The notes under the pieces: model-generated
The model's database searches: none
Told to the model about the DNA's origin: nothing
The model's input: the letters and a program-made list of their open reading frames with translations, nothing else
Shown: piece by piece, positions 44,822 to 53,717 of the stretch
Layout of the letters: the number at the start of each line of letters is the position of its first letter
Position numbering within the stretch: position 1 is the first letter of the stretch
Source: Pseudemcibacter aquimaris
GTDB taxonomy: Bacteria > Pseudomonadota > Alphaproteobacteria > Sphingomonadales > Emcibacteraceae
DNA length: 64,000 bases
Direction of reading: 5' to 3'
Assembly: GCF_028869115.1 (NCBI RefSeq)
Contig: NZ_CP079800.1
Span: 1,364,001 to 1,428,000, forward strand
Translations under genes and position numbers: made by a program

Positions 44822-45796
44822 TTGGCTCAAGTATTACTCGAAAATATATCCAAGAAATACGGCGAAACAGAGGTCATTTCTGGCTTAAACCTTGAAGTCC
44901 AGGACGGGGAATTTCTGGTTCTCGTGGGGCCAAGTGGTTGTGGTAAATCAACTTTACTCAGAATGATCGCTGGATTAGAGGGTATTTCCGGGGGAACATT
45001 AAAAATTGGCGATAAAACGGTCAATTTTCTGGAACCAAAAGATAGAAATATCGCCATGGTGTTTCAAAATTACGCCCTTTATCCGCATATGGATGTTTAT
45101 AAAAACATCTCATTTGGTCTTCGCGCACAAAAAATGCCGAAGGAACAAATTGAGAAAAAAGTGAATGAAGTAGCAGAAGTTCTAGAACTTTCTGATCTTT
45201 TAAAACGAAAACCAGCTGAACTTTCTGGTGGACAGCGTCAACGTGTGGCGATGGGCCGTGCAATGGTGCGGGACCCGGAAGTCTTCCTTTTTGATGAACC
45301 GCTTTCAAACCTTGATGCAAAGCTGCGCGGCTCGATGCGTGTCGAAATTAAAAAACTTCATGAAAACCTTAAGAAAACAACCATTTACGTGACCCATGAT
45401 CAGGTGGAGGCCATGACACTCGCTGACCGGATCGTGATCATGAAAGACGGTGAAATTCAACAGGTGGGTACACCGCTTGAAGTTTATAAAAAACCGGCCA
45501 ATAAATTTGTAGCCGGCTTTATAGGTAGCCCGGAAATGAATTTCATGGATTATCCGGATTTTTCACTGGGGATTAGACCCGAAGATATCTATATCATCGG
45601 TACACAGCCGAAAATGAAACGCCCGCAACAGCTTGACGCGAAATTGCTTTTAATTGAAACGCTTGGTGCAGATAGCTTGTTACGTGTTGAAAACGGCACA
45701 CATGAATTAACCGTCAAAGTGCCCGGCATTCCGAACCTTACCCCCGGTGATAGAATTCCGCTGGTGTTCGATAAGGAAAATATGCACAGATTTTAG
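44822..45796 (+). CDS. CUT1-type ABC ATPase (UgpC/MalK-like)
   Basis: A 324-residue ATPase: GPSGCGKST (Walker A), [15 protein letters not shown] (Q loop), [15 protein letters not shown] (signature), [12 protein letters not shown] (Walker B) and VTHDQVEAM (H loop). The C-terminal TOBE/regulatory part is short ([17 protein letters not shown]), so the protein is about 35-45 residues shorter than UgpC/MalK. Start is a TTG at 44822 after GGGTGAATTGAT. It has no permease beside it and is the natural partner for the ATPase-less importer at 34068-37003. The stop is 3 bases from the convergent lipase stop. Confidence 0.92.
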   Translation: MAQVLLENISKKYGETEVISGLNLEVQDGEFLVLVGPSGCGKSTLLRMIAGLEGISGGTLKIGDKTVNFLEPKDRNIAMVFQNYALYPHMDVYKNISFGLRAQKMPKEQIEKKVNEVAEVLELSDLLKRKPAELSGGQRQRVAMGRAMVRDPEVFLFDEPLSNLDAKLRGSMRVEIKKLHENLKKTTIYVTHDQVEAMTLADRIVIMKDGEIQQVGTPLEVYKKPANKFVAGFIGSPEMNFMDYPDFSLGIRPEDIYIIGTQPKMKRPQQLDAKLLLIETLGADSLLRVENGTHELTVKVPGIPNLTPGDRIPLVFDKENMHRF

Positions 45797-45799
45797 TGC

Positions 45800-46642
45800 T
45801 TATTTATTAAGAAAACCCATCATTGCTTCAATGCTATCCGGATGATCCATGATGGTGGTGTGGATTACTTTCACAAGACGGAATTCATGGTCCATGTTAA
45901 GGCGGGTTTCGTCCACAGTGACGATGCCGTCGTTGTCGCCTTTTAGTAACGGATTAAAACCAATGTCATTGCCAAGGCCGCCAGCAATTACCATAGACGG
46001 AATTGGAGGTTCCGGTAATGTGGCAAGAGTGCCGCCGGGGCGAACATCTTGGCCCGATTGGCCTGTGATGAAATGGAAAGTATTCATCCGGCTTAGGAAT
46101 TCTGCGATTTCTGCGCCCTGATTGGGTGTTCCCATCATGACGAGGCGTTCTGCGGTAATATCGTTCCAGTTGGTGTTTCGGCTTAAAATTTCACGGGCGA
46201 CAAGGCCACCGAGACTATGGGTGACGAAGCTTATTTTACGTATCCCATTAAGGTTTTCGATTAAATGGGTAAAATGATCGGCGTGATCCTTTACGCCCTC
46301 AAACAATGTGGCATAATTTAACGAATGCGCTGAAAACCCCGCTTCACGCAGTGCCATTTTTGGTTTGTCCATAATACCAGCATGACGCCCAAGGCCATGG
46401 ATTAATAAAATAAGATGATCATGAGGGAAGGTGGGTTTGATGTCGTCAAGGGCTGCTTTACAGTCATCATATGAACCAAAAAGCAAGCGTTTACGATTAC
46501 CATCAAGCAATCGGTATTCGCCGGATTTTACATTTTTCTGGATATGGTAATCACCTTGCAAGATGACGTCCGACCAAATGTATCTGCCCCCAAGGTTTTG
46601 AATTTCACGGTTTATTTGTGTTTCCAAATCCGCCCAATTCAT
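45800..46642 (-). CDS. Alpha/beta hydrolase, lipase-like
   Basis: A 280-residue protein without a clear signal peptide. LILLIHGLGRHAGIMD is the oxyanion strand and loop, THSLGGLVAREIL the nucleophile elbow (Thr replaces the usual first Gly), and DGIVTVDETRL and IHTTIMDHPDSI are the acid/His regions. The layout is that of PGAP1/LipA-like serine lipases. The N-terminal 75 residues (LGGRYIWSDVILQGDYHIQK) form a separate small beta domain. It lies 9 bases downstream of hemF. Confidence 0.8.
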   Translation of the reverse strand: MNWADLETQINREIQNLGGRYIWSDVILQGDYHIQKNVKSGEYRLLDGNRKRLLFGSYDDCKAALDDIKPTFPHDHLILLIHGLGRHAGIMDKPKMALREAGFSAHSLNYATLFEGVKDHADHFTHLIENLNGIRKISFVTHSLGGLVAREILSRNTNWNDITAERLVMMGTPNQGAEIAEFLSRMNTFHFITGQSGQDVRPGGTLATLPEPPIPSMVIAGGLGNDIGFNPLLKGDNDGIVTVDETRLNMDHEFRLVKVIHTTIMDHPDSIEAMMGFLNK

Positions 46643-46651
46643 CTGAATGCC

Positions 46652-47506
46652 TTATTTCCATTTCGCGTGTGGTGGTAATGACATCAATATCGCATCCACA
46701 TTACCGCCTGTTTTTAACCCGAATGTGGTGCCACGGTCGTAAACAAGGTTAAATTCAGCATATAACCCACGGTAATATAACAATTCTTCTCGTTCATCAT
46801 CTGTCCATTCCTCATTTAAATGACGGCGTACAAGGGCAGGATAAATATCATTAAATGCGCGGCCAACATCTTGTGTAAAGGCGAAATCAGCATCCCAATC
46901 ACCGGTATTTAATTGATCATAGAAAATGCCGCCTTCGCCGCGGGCGCGGTTACGGTGTGGCACATAAAAATATTCATCACACCATTTTTTATATTTATCG
47001 TAATAATCATCACCGTGTTTATCACATGCGTTTTTTAGGGCGCCGTGGAAATCTGCTGTATCTGTTGTGTTGGGGAACGCCGTATTTAAATCAGCACCGC
47101 CACCAAACCAGCCACGAGTTGTGACAATATGTCGGGTATTCATATGAACGGCGGGAACTTTTGGGCTGTGCATATGGGCGACAAGTGATACGCCACTGGC
47201 CCAAAAGCGAGGGTCTTCGTCAGCGCCTGGAATTTGTTTGGCAAATTCCGGTGAAAATTCACCATGAACGGTTGATACATTAACACCAACTTTTTCAAAA
47301 ACTCGGCCTTTCATCACAGCCATGGTGCCGCCACCATTTTCTGGCTTATCATCACGGAACCATGATGTGCGCTCAAAACGGCCCGGTTCCATATCACTAT
47401 TTGTGCCGGTTAGTTCGTCTTCGAGCTTTTCGAAGGAAGCACAAATTTGATTGCGCAGATCTTCGAACCAATTTTGGGCTGTTTCTTTTTGTTGTTCAGT
47501 GCTCAT
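46652..47506 (-). CDS. hemF: Oxygen-dependent coproporphyrinogen III oxidase
   Basis: Decarboxylates coproporphyrinogen III to protoporphyrinogen IX using O2. The 284-residue product shows the family signatures [22 protein letters not shown] and [13 protein letters not shown], plus [21 protein letters not shown] and the C-terminal [20 protein letters not shown]. Length agrees with HemF. It is in a minus-strand run with the two ATP-grasp genes upstream (58-base gap) and a lipase downstream. Its presence implies aerobic heme synthesis. Confidence 0.96.
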   Translation of the reverse strand: MSTEQQKETAQNWFEDLRNQICASFEKLEDELTGTNSDMEPGRFERTSWFRDDKPENGGGTMAVMKGRVFEKVGVNVSTVHGEFSPEFAKQIPGADEDPRFWASGVSLVAHMHSPKVPAVHMNTRHIVTTRGWFGGGADLNTAFPNTTDTADFHGALKNACDKHGDDYYDKYKKWCDEYFYVPHRNRARGEGGIFYDQLNTGDWDADFAFTQDVGRAFNDIYPALVRRHLNEEWTDDEREELLYYRGLYAEFNLVYDRGTTFGLKTGGNVDAILMSLPPHAKWK

Positions 47507-47564
47507 AATAAAATCCAGGGAAAGATCCGTATTGTATTAATAATATTCAATATGCGCTTCAAAT

Positions 47565-49352
47565 TCAAATGAGTTCACAAGTATCGCAATGATTTTTCAG
47601 CCAATTTTGAAGTGTGGTTGCTTTATTACTGTTTTCTTCCAATTTAGCAAGCATATACTCATCATCGGCGAATGAATTGTCGATATATATTTTGCTAAAA
47701 CGGTCGATTGGCAATCCTTTATTAAGCACATGTTTAATGTTTAAGTTTACCAATACAAAATCGCACTCAGGATGTAGTAATGTTCTAACACATTTCTGGC
47801 GAATACTCTCTTTTCCGATATTTTTGTCTATATCATTAATGCTAATTTGATCTGAACTAATATAAGCGGGGCATTCATATTTTGTTTTAATATCTTTATA
47901 AATTTTTTCCGCTTTTTCTTCATTATCCGATAAGACAAGTAAGCTATCAATCCGGCCCTGATTTTTTTCATTAAAACTGGTTAACAGGAATTTTTCTGCC
48001 ATAAATTCATTAATCATTGGGGATGTGTTAATTTCAACGATTGAACCTGCCTCGCGCCAGGATTTGGTAATATCGGTGGTAATGAAATCAAGTCCAACTG
48101 AATCCAAACGGAAGTATTTCACAAGATCTTTTACCATAGTATGGTTGTCAGGATGCATGTCAGTAGGGTCAATGAATTCTTTTGTCCCGCCATGTGACAT
48201 GTTGGCTACTTCACGAAGTGGCAATTTTTCACCATTAGGAAGCACGTCTTCTGGTGTTAATCCGCTGATGTTCAAAAAATTGATTAATTCCTGATCAAGT
48301 TTAATTTTCCGGTAGAAAAGATTGTCTTTTTCAAGGGATATTCTTCTCTCGTTTTCGGCATCAATGAGTGACTTGATGGAACTTTTTCCATCGCCGATAA
48401 TAAAAGGGATCATACGTTTCGTTATAAAGAAAATTTCGCCATTTACGATGTTGATCCTATGATCGTCACCGTCAACGTGATTTTCAACAATGACCACGTC
48501 TTTCGTACTTTTTTTCGCAAGTTGGAAAGCATGCCTTAATTTATTAGCATTGCGAATATTGGTCGAAATCCCTTTTCCTTTGGTTTCTTCGGGGGGTTTT
48601 ACAACAACAGGGTAACCGAGTTTTTCGGCCGCGCTTAAACATTCTTCTAATGTGAATGCAGCGATTTGTTCAGTTACTGGGAAACCAAGTGTTTTTAAAA
48701 TTCGTGTGGTTACAAATTTGTTTTTTTGAAATTTTCCGCCGATATGACTGTTATACTGGCTACAGCCATGATCAAATATAATAGAATTTTTTCCTTGGCC
48801 GTAACCATATAAAAATGTTGAGTGATCAACAGGATAAATAGGAAGATTAATATTTTTTGCAGCATTTAGCATTGAACTTATCAAGCGTTGTGGAGATTGG
48901 TAGTATAAGTTTTTTAAATATTGCAGGATCTGTGGGTAAAACTTATCAAAAGATATGTTTTCCTTATTATGTAGAAAATTAAGAAAAAGAAAGACGATTG
49001 AAAACACGGAAACAATCGCATTTGGATTATAAAAATCGTCAATTATTAAATAATATTTTCCTTCTTTTTGAACAATTCTACTTGGGGTTTCTAGTAACGC
49101 TTTTACACTTAAAAGGTGGTCTGTTAATGCGGTAATAAAGCTTTCGAAATTATCAATATTTAGTTGTTCGCTTTGATCGGAAATACCGGAATAGACTTCT
49201 GTGAATACCATCTCTATTTTTTTCGAAATGGCGTTTTTGTTTTCAGGGGGCCATGTCGATTTGTCATATTCAAATTCTGCAATAACCGCGCTGTTGTTAG
49301 TAAATTCGTTTGCGCCAAAAAAAACTTTAATTGAAGAGGTAAAATTATTCAT
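47565..49352 (-). CDS. CphA-like ATP-grasp ligase A, Mur-like remnant
   Basis: A 595-residue protein. Residues 1-180 correspond to the N domain of cyanophycin synthetase. FLYGYGQGKNSIIFDHGCSQ (about 180-199) matches the conserved linker before ATP-grasp, and 205-450 is an ATP-grasp domain: PVVVKPPEETKGKGISTN, VENHVDGDDHRINIVNGE, IIGDGKSSIKSLI, ANMSHGGTKEFIDPTDMHPDN and SIVEINTSP (Mg-binding Glu/Asn). After GRIDSLLVL, where CphA enters its Mur-ligase domain, there is no GTNGKTTT P-loop. Only about 125 residues follow, keeping a Mur-like fragment (RTLLHPECDFVLVNLNIKHV). Function: ATP-dependent peptide bond formation is likely, product unknown. C-terminus is Cys-rich (HCDTCELI). Confidence 0.75.
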   Translation of the reverse strand: MNNFTSSIKVFFGANEFTNNSAVIAEFEYDKSTWPPENKNAISKKIEMVFTEVYSGISDQSEQLNIDNFESFITALTDHLLSVKALLETPSRIVQKEGKYYLIIDDFYNPNAIVSVFSIVFLFLNFLHNKENISFDKFYPQILQYLKNLYYQSPQRLISSMLNAAKNINLPIYPVDHSTFLYGYGQGKNSIIFDHGCSQYNSHIGGKFQKNKFVTTRILKTLGFPVTEQIAAFTLEECLSAAEKLGYPVVVKPPEETKGKGISTNIRNANKLRHAFQLAKKSTKDVVIVENHVDGDDHRINIVNGEIFFITKRMIPFIIGDGKSSIKSLIDAENERRISLEKDNLFYRKIKLDQELINFLNISGLTPEDVLPNGEKLPLREVANMSHGGTKEFIDPTDMHPDNHTMVKDLVKYFRLDSVGLDFITTDITKSWREAGSIVEINTSPMINEFMAEKFLLTSFNEKNQGRIDSLLVLSDNEEKAEKIYKDIKTKYECPAYISSDQISINDIDKNIGKESIRQKCVRTLLHPECDFVLVNLNIKHVLNKGLPIDRFSKIYIDNSFADDEYMLAKLEENSNKATTLQNWLKNHCDTCELI

Positions 49353-49487
49353 AAGTTATAATATTCTACGGTTAGTATTTTTAAAAAGAAAATGTATATA
49401 TGTATTATGTTTCATGTTTGAACATAGCGTCAGTGAATTCGTTTTGCAATGATCATATTTTAAACGTTATGAATATGTTAGCTATAT

Positions 49488-51266
49488 TTAACAGATACTT
49501 ACACAGTATTTTTGGAGCCATTCAATTATTGATGAGTTGGATTTTTTTCCTAATTTAGGCTCTTTAAAGACGAATTTTTCGTATTTCTTTTTTTCATCAA
49601 CGATACACTGAGTGAAATTATCAATTGGCAATCCGTTATTGACAATTTCATCAGCAGTCATTTGAACCATCAGATAATCGCATTTTGGATGGAGCAATGC
49701 GGCGATGCATCTATTGTGCAAATTATCATCTGTTATTTTTTTATTGGAATTGCCCATTTTAACCATCTTTGCATTAATAAATGCTGGGTAATTATGTTTT
49801 GATGATTGTTGTTTAAAGTGCTCAAGTGCAAAATTTTGGTCTTCGCAAAGGATAAGGCAGGTATTAATACGACCATTGTTTTTATCAGAGAAACTCGCTT
49901 TCATAAAATCATGAGACATAGATTCATTAATAAACGGATGTGTATTAATTTCTATAATTGTGCCGGCCTCACGCCAGGATTTGCTGATATCTGTTGTTAT
50001 AAAATCAATTCCTATTGAATCGAGCCGGAAATAATTGGCAATTTCGGTTGCCATTTCATGATTGTCTGGATGCATTAAGGCCGGATCAATGCTTTCTTTT
50101 GTGGCGCCTAATGAAATATTTGCAACATCCCTGAGTATTAGTTTTTCACCAGGTTTTAATATATTCTGTATAGCATAACCCATTAGATCGAGATGACTTA
50201 ACAGTTCTTGATTGAATGGGATTTGTTTATAATGCGGTTCTTTCTTTTTGAGTTCTAATTTGTTTATATTCTCACGTTCAATTAATGATTTTATTGTATT
50301 TTTTCCGTCACCAATAATATGGGGTATTATTCTTTTGGTTATCTGAATAACCTGTCCATTTACAACATTAATACGATGATCTTCGCCCTCAATATAATTT
50401 TCAAGTATTACAACATTTGAATGTTTTCTTGCTTTACGAAATGCGGATATCAATTTTCGATCATTATTTATATTTGTCGATACACCAATGCCTTGATGTT
50501 CTTTTGGGGGTTTTATAACTAACGGGTATCCCATTGATTTCGCAGTAATTAAACATTCTCTCTCACTAATAGTTGCGACTTGCTTGGTTGACGGCAAACC
50601 CAAAGCAGAAAGCATTTTTGATGTTAATAATTTATCATCTTGCAGCATTGTACCTATATGACTGTCCTTTTCACTGCAGCCGAATTGAAACCAATTTGAA
50701 TTTTTACCTTGCCCATAAGAAAATAAGAAAGTGGAGGGTTCAACTAAATAAATTGGTATGTTTAATTTCTTAGCCTCGAATTGCATAGTTTTTATCACTC
50801 GAGGGGGGCATGTCATTGAGTATTGGTGTAAAGAATGTTGGATCTTAGCGGTTAGTTTTTTTTGTTCTTCGTTATTTTTATTTTGTAATAAGAAGCATGT
50901 CAAAAGCGCCACATTAATCGCGGATATACATGCTTCTTCGATGTGGAAATTTTCAATCAAAATATAATGATTGTCGCCAATTGTCAGTAGCCTGATTTCA
51001 AGATTTGATGGAAGATCAACATTAAGTAATTTGTTCGCAAATGATTTTATAAAATTTTCTGCTTTATCAAATTGAATGTCGTCAAAAAATGTGATTGCCG
51101 TGAAATTAATATAATTCAAAAATTTTTTGAGATTATCTAAATAATCAGATTGATTTTTGCCATTCCATTTTAACTGATTTATCGGTAATTTTGCAGCAAT
51201 GACCTTATCATCGCTATAAATGTTGGGACCATGAAATGTTTTGAATTCTGCTTCCAATATTTTCAT
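49488..51266 (-). CDS. CphA-like ATP-grasp ligase B, Mur-like remnant
   Basis: A 592-residue paralogue of ligase A with the same design. FHGPNIYSDD at residue 14 is the R-G-P-N-x-W-S opening of cyanophycin synthetases, better kept than in A. ATP-grasp landmarks: FSYGQGKNSNWF, YPLVIKPPKEHQGIGVSTN, VILENYIEGEDHRINVVNGQ, IIGDGKNTIKSLI, IDFITTDISKSWREAG, TIIEINTHP. The C-terminal fragment (AALLHPKCDYLMVQMTADEI) again lacks a P-loop and ends YCVSIC. The gene starts 15 bases after the trmL stop and probably shares its transcript. By eye both ligase genes are more AT-rich than hemF or trmL. Confidence 0.75.
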   Translation of the reverse strand: MKILEAEFKTFHGPNIYSDDKVIAAKLPINQLKWNGKNQSDYLDNLKKFLNYINFTAITFFDDIQFDKAENFIKSFANKLLNVDLPSNLEIRLLTIGDNHYILIENFHIEEACISAINVALLTCFLLQNKNNEEQKKLTAKIQHSLHQYSMTCPPRVIKTMQFEAKKLNIPIYLVEPSTFLFSYGQGKNSNWFQFGCSEKDSHIGTMLQDDKLLTSKMLSALGLPSTKQVATISERECLITAKSMGYPLVIKPPKEHQGIGVSTNINNDRKLISAFRKARKHSNVVILENYIEGEDHRINVVNGQVIQITKRIIPHIIGDGKNTIKSLIERENINKLELKKKEPHYKQIPFNQELLSHLDLMGYAIQNILKPGEKLILRDVANISLGATKESIDPALMHPDNHEMATEIANYFRLDSIGIDFITTDISKSWREAGTIIEINTHPFINESMSHDFMKASFSDKNNGRINTCLILCEDQNFALEHFKQQSSKHNYPAFINAKMVKMGNSNKKITDDNLHNRCIAALLHPKCDYLMVQMTADEIVNNGLPIDNFTQCIVDEKKKYEKFVFKEPKLGKKSNSSIIEWLQKYCVSIC

Positions 51267-51281
51267 GTTCTGTATTTATTC

Positions 51282-51734
51282 CTAAGCGGGAAAGGTACTT
51301 GTTTGTCTTAAGGCTTCGCCAAGAACCATAGCGGCAGAAACAGCAATGTTCAATGACCTTGTTTCCGGTGTCATGGGAATAAGTAATCTGGCATCTGCAC
51401 GTTCATGTACGTCATCTGGTACACCAGCACTTTCACGGCCCAGTAATAGAATATCTTCATCCAGAAATTTAAATTCCGTATATGGTTCTGCTGCTTTGGT
51501 GGTGAGTAGGGCGATGCGACGCTCACCAACCCAATCAAGGAAGGTTTCCCATGATTGATGACGGGTTATTTTGCTTTGGTCAATGTAATCCATGCCCGCA
51601 CGACGGAAAGATTTTTCGCCGAAAGGAAAACCGCAGGGTTCAATAATATGCACCATTACATCAAGACAGGCTGCCATCCTAATGATCGTGCCTGTGTTCG
51701 GTGGAATATCTGGTTGGTATAAAGCTATATGCAT
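51282..51734 (-). CDS. trmL: tRNA (cytidine/uridine-34-2'-O)-methyltransferase
   Basis: A 150-residue SPOUT methyltransferase. HIALYQPDIPPNTGTIIRMAA is the N-terminal landmark, and LLGRESAGVP plus LIPMTPETRSLNIAVSAAMV form the knotted SAM site. TrmL methylates the wobble base of two tRNA-Leu isoacceptors. Length is typical of the family (about 155). It is first in the minus-strand run trmL-ligase B-ligase A-hemF-lipase. Confidence 0.93.
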   Translation of the reverse strand: MHIALYQPDIPPNTGTIIRMAACLDVMVHIIEPCGFPFGEKSFRRAGMDYIDQSKITRHQSWETFLDWVGERRIALLTTKAAEPYTEFKFLDEDILLLGRESAGVPDDVHERADARLLIPMTPETRSLNIAVSAAMVLGEALRQTSTFPA

Positions 51735-51779
51735 TTGGCGTTTATAGCTATCTTGTTTTATAAAGCCAACAATATTTTA

Positions 51780-52148
51780 TTATGCAGAAAGGCTATTTAT
51801 GGTATCGCGTTTTAAATACCATTTTCCATCAATATTTTGCCAATATACTAAAAATCGACCGTGATCGGCTTGACTGTCACCGGCATATAATTTGTATTCA
51901 CCGACTTCAATAGCATTATCGCCAAAGTCAAAAACTTCATTTGTTTTTAGCTCTATACCTGTAACGCCACTATCCATCAAACCTTTAAGGCCGTTTGCTA
52001 TAGCCTCTCTACCGTCCATTGTTGGCACGCCTGGTACCATAAACTGACCATCTTCACTGTAACATGCGGCGACACCACTAGGATTACCTTCATTAAAAGC
52101 GGTAACGAATTCTGCGTTGGTTTTTGCAATGCCTTCTTCTGCACTCAT
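51780..52148 (-). CDS. SnoaL/DUF4440-like protein
   Basis: A 122-residue cone-shaped alpha+beta barrel protein of the NTF2-like group. FVTAFNEGNPSGVAACYSEDGQFMVPG and GRFLVYWQNIDGKWYLKRD are the DUF4440 landmarks. No signal peptide. GGGAGAATAATC precedes the ATG. Function is unknown; such proteins bind small ligands or act as isomerases. Confidence 0.85.
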   Translation of the reverse strand: MSAEEGIAKTNAEFVTAFNEGNPSGVAACYSEDGQFMVPGVPTMDGREAIANGLKGLMDSGVTGIELKTNEVFDFGDNAIEVGEYKLYAGDSQADHGRFLVYWQNIDGKWYLKRDTINSLSA

Positions 52149-52225
52149 GATTATTCTCCCTCTTTTGGAATGAGAGAGGAGTATACCACAGAATGCGTCT
52201 GGTTAGTAATTATACGAACTGGACC

Positions 52226-53047
52226 TTATCTAAAGAGCCCTAGAACTGTGTTCGGCGCTTGATTGGCGATTGATAATGCCTGTATGCCAAGTTGTTGTTT
52301 AACTTGTAAACTTTGAAGGTCTGCGCTTTCGCGTGCCATGTCCGCATCGACCAGGTTTCCAACGCCGACTTCAATGGCATCTTTAACTTTGGAATTCATT
52401 GTGATCATCAAATCGACGCGTTTCGATGCACTACCCATAGATGATAGGTGGCCGTTAACTGTATCAATAGCATTTTCGATAACGGTTAACGTCGAGCCAG
52501 CATTCGTATCATTATAAAGATCAATATTTGGTAAGCCGAATTGTAATGTAATTGCCTGCATTTCTGCTTTTGGCACAGTAAAGCTGTTACCATCTTCGTC
52601 AGTTGTAACGTCCAGGTCTGTTGCACCAGTGATTACAAGATTTTTCCCATTAAATTCAGCGTTCAGTGCAATAGTATCTATTTGAGCACGTAGTGCGAAG
52701 AAATCAGCATTTAAAGCATTATATGTGGCTGTGTCTTGTCCAGGTTCACTGGCGCGAACGGCGAGTTCTTTCATTTGTACAAGGGTATCTGATATGCTTT
52801 CAGCAGCGGCAATGGATACATCAAGAATTGATTTGGCGCGTTCTAAGCCCTGACCAACAGAATTTTTTGCAGCAATAACACCGCGCATTTTTTGCGCAAT
52901 AGCAAAAATTGATGCATCATCCTTAGCACCGGAAACTTTTAATCCTGTATTGATACGGTTTTGCGTTTTCGAGAGTTCGAAATTCGTCTTATTGAGATTT
53001 TGAAGGGCGACCATCGCGCCCGCATTGGTATTTATACTAAATGCCAC
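52226..53047 (-). CDS. Flagellin, short form
   Basis: A 273-residue flagellin with the conserved N-terminal (SINTNAGAMVALQNLNKTN, then LSKTQNRINTGLKVSGAKDDA) and C-terminal (MARESADLQSLQVKQQLGIQALSIANQAPNTVLGLFR) halves that form D0 and D1. The variable outer domain is reduced to a small strand-rich insert (about 140-180), a size usual in Alphaproteobacteria. No other flagellar gene is in the window, so it is a stand-alone copy. A CtrA-type box lies 77 bases before the start. Confidence 0.95.
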   Translation of the reverse strand: MAFSINTNAGAMVALQNLNKTNFELSKTQNRINTGLKVSGAKDDASIFAIAQKMRGVIAAKNSVGQGLERAKSILDVSIAAAESISDTLVQMKELAVRASEPGQDTATYNALNADFFALRAQIDTIALNAEFNGKNLVITGATDLDVTTDEDGNSFTVPKAEMQAITLQFGLPNIDLYNDTNAGSTLTVIENAIDTVNGHLSSMGSASKRVDLMITMNSKVKDAIEVGVGNLVDADMARESADLQSLQVKQQLGIQALSIANQAPNTVLGLFR

Positions 53048-53123
53048 TGTTACTGCTTTCGTTATTTTTTATAACTAATGAGGTTCTTTCTGAACCTTGC
53101 AGAATATACTAAAGATTATTTAG

Positions 53124-53139
53124 TTAATGTAAAGTTAAC
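53124..53139. promoter_or_regulatory. Putative CtrA box
   Basis: TTAA-TGTAAAG-TTAAC fits TTAA-N7-TTAAC. It stands between the divergent flagellin and cytochrome genes, 77 bases before the flagellin start. Control of flagellar genes by CtrA is established in Caulobacter and relatives. Confidence 0.6.
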
Positions 53140-53258
53140 AAAGCTAATAAATTGATGTTTTTTCAAGGAAATACAATATTTCTTGATCTGTGTCATGCAC
53201 TTGTTCTTCTATAAATTGTATAATGCTCTTTAGAATTTCTATGATGAAAGGGGTTGTT

Positions 53259-53717
53259 ATGAAATATATAAAATTATTATTCATCGTTTTGACGGGGTTG
53301 TTTCTCGTTGCCTGTGATGATGGGCCAAAAGGATCGTTTGGTTTTACGCTTCCGGATGGAAATGCGGAATATGGACAACAATATTTCGTGGAATTCAGAT
53401 GTGTAGATTGTCATACGGTTGTGGGCTTGGAGGATGAGTTAGTGGCGCCATTTGGCATTGATCCGATTATGAACGTACCGCTTGGTGGTGCGACACACCG
53501 CATCGAAACATATGGTGAGCTCGTAACATCGATTATCAATCCATCACATAAGGTTTCCAGTCAATATAAAATGACACCGGATACTGGAGACGGGCAGTCA
53601 GTTATGCGAAATTACAATTCTATCATGACTGTGGACGAATTGATCGATATTGTAGCATTTGTGCAGGATCAATACACATTGAAACCATACCCGCCGACCA
53701 CCTATAAGATCTATTAA
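53259..53717 (+). CDS. Lipoprotein c-type cytochrome
   Basis: A 152-residue protein. Lipoprotein signal peptide ends with lipobox LVAC, and Asp follows the lipid Cys, suggesting inner-membrane retention. The heme motif is CVDCH (about residue 50). Met in PDTGDGQSVMRNYNSIM or nearby is the probable axial ligand. MTVDELIDIVAFVQDQY is the usual C-terminal helix. The ATG at 53259 with AAAGGGG seven bases upstream is chosen over longer in-frame starts at 53190. Its stop overlaps that of the convergent MipA gene by 4 bases. Confidence 0.85.
   Translation: MKYIKLLFIVLTGLFLVACDDGPKGSFGFTLPDGNAEYGQQYFVEFRCVDCHTVVGLEDELVAPFGIDPIMNVPLGGATHRIETYGELVTSIINPSHKVSSQYKMTPDTGDGQSVMRNYNSIMTVDELIDIVAFVQDQYTLKPYPPTTYKIY

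Noticed and set aside
47565-51266. Cyanophycin synthetase (cphA) proper
   Set aside because: No Mur-ligase P-loop, about 280-300 residues too short, and no cyanophycinase near.
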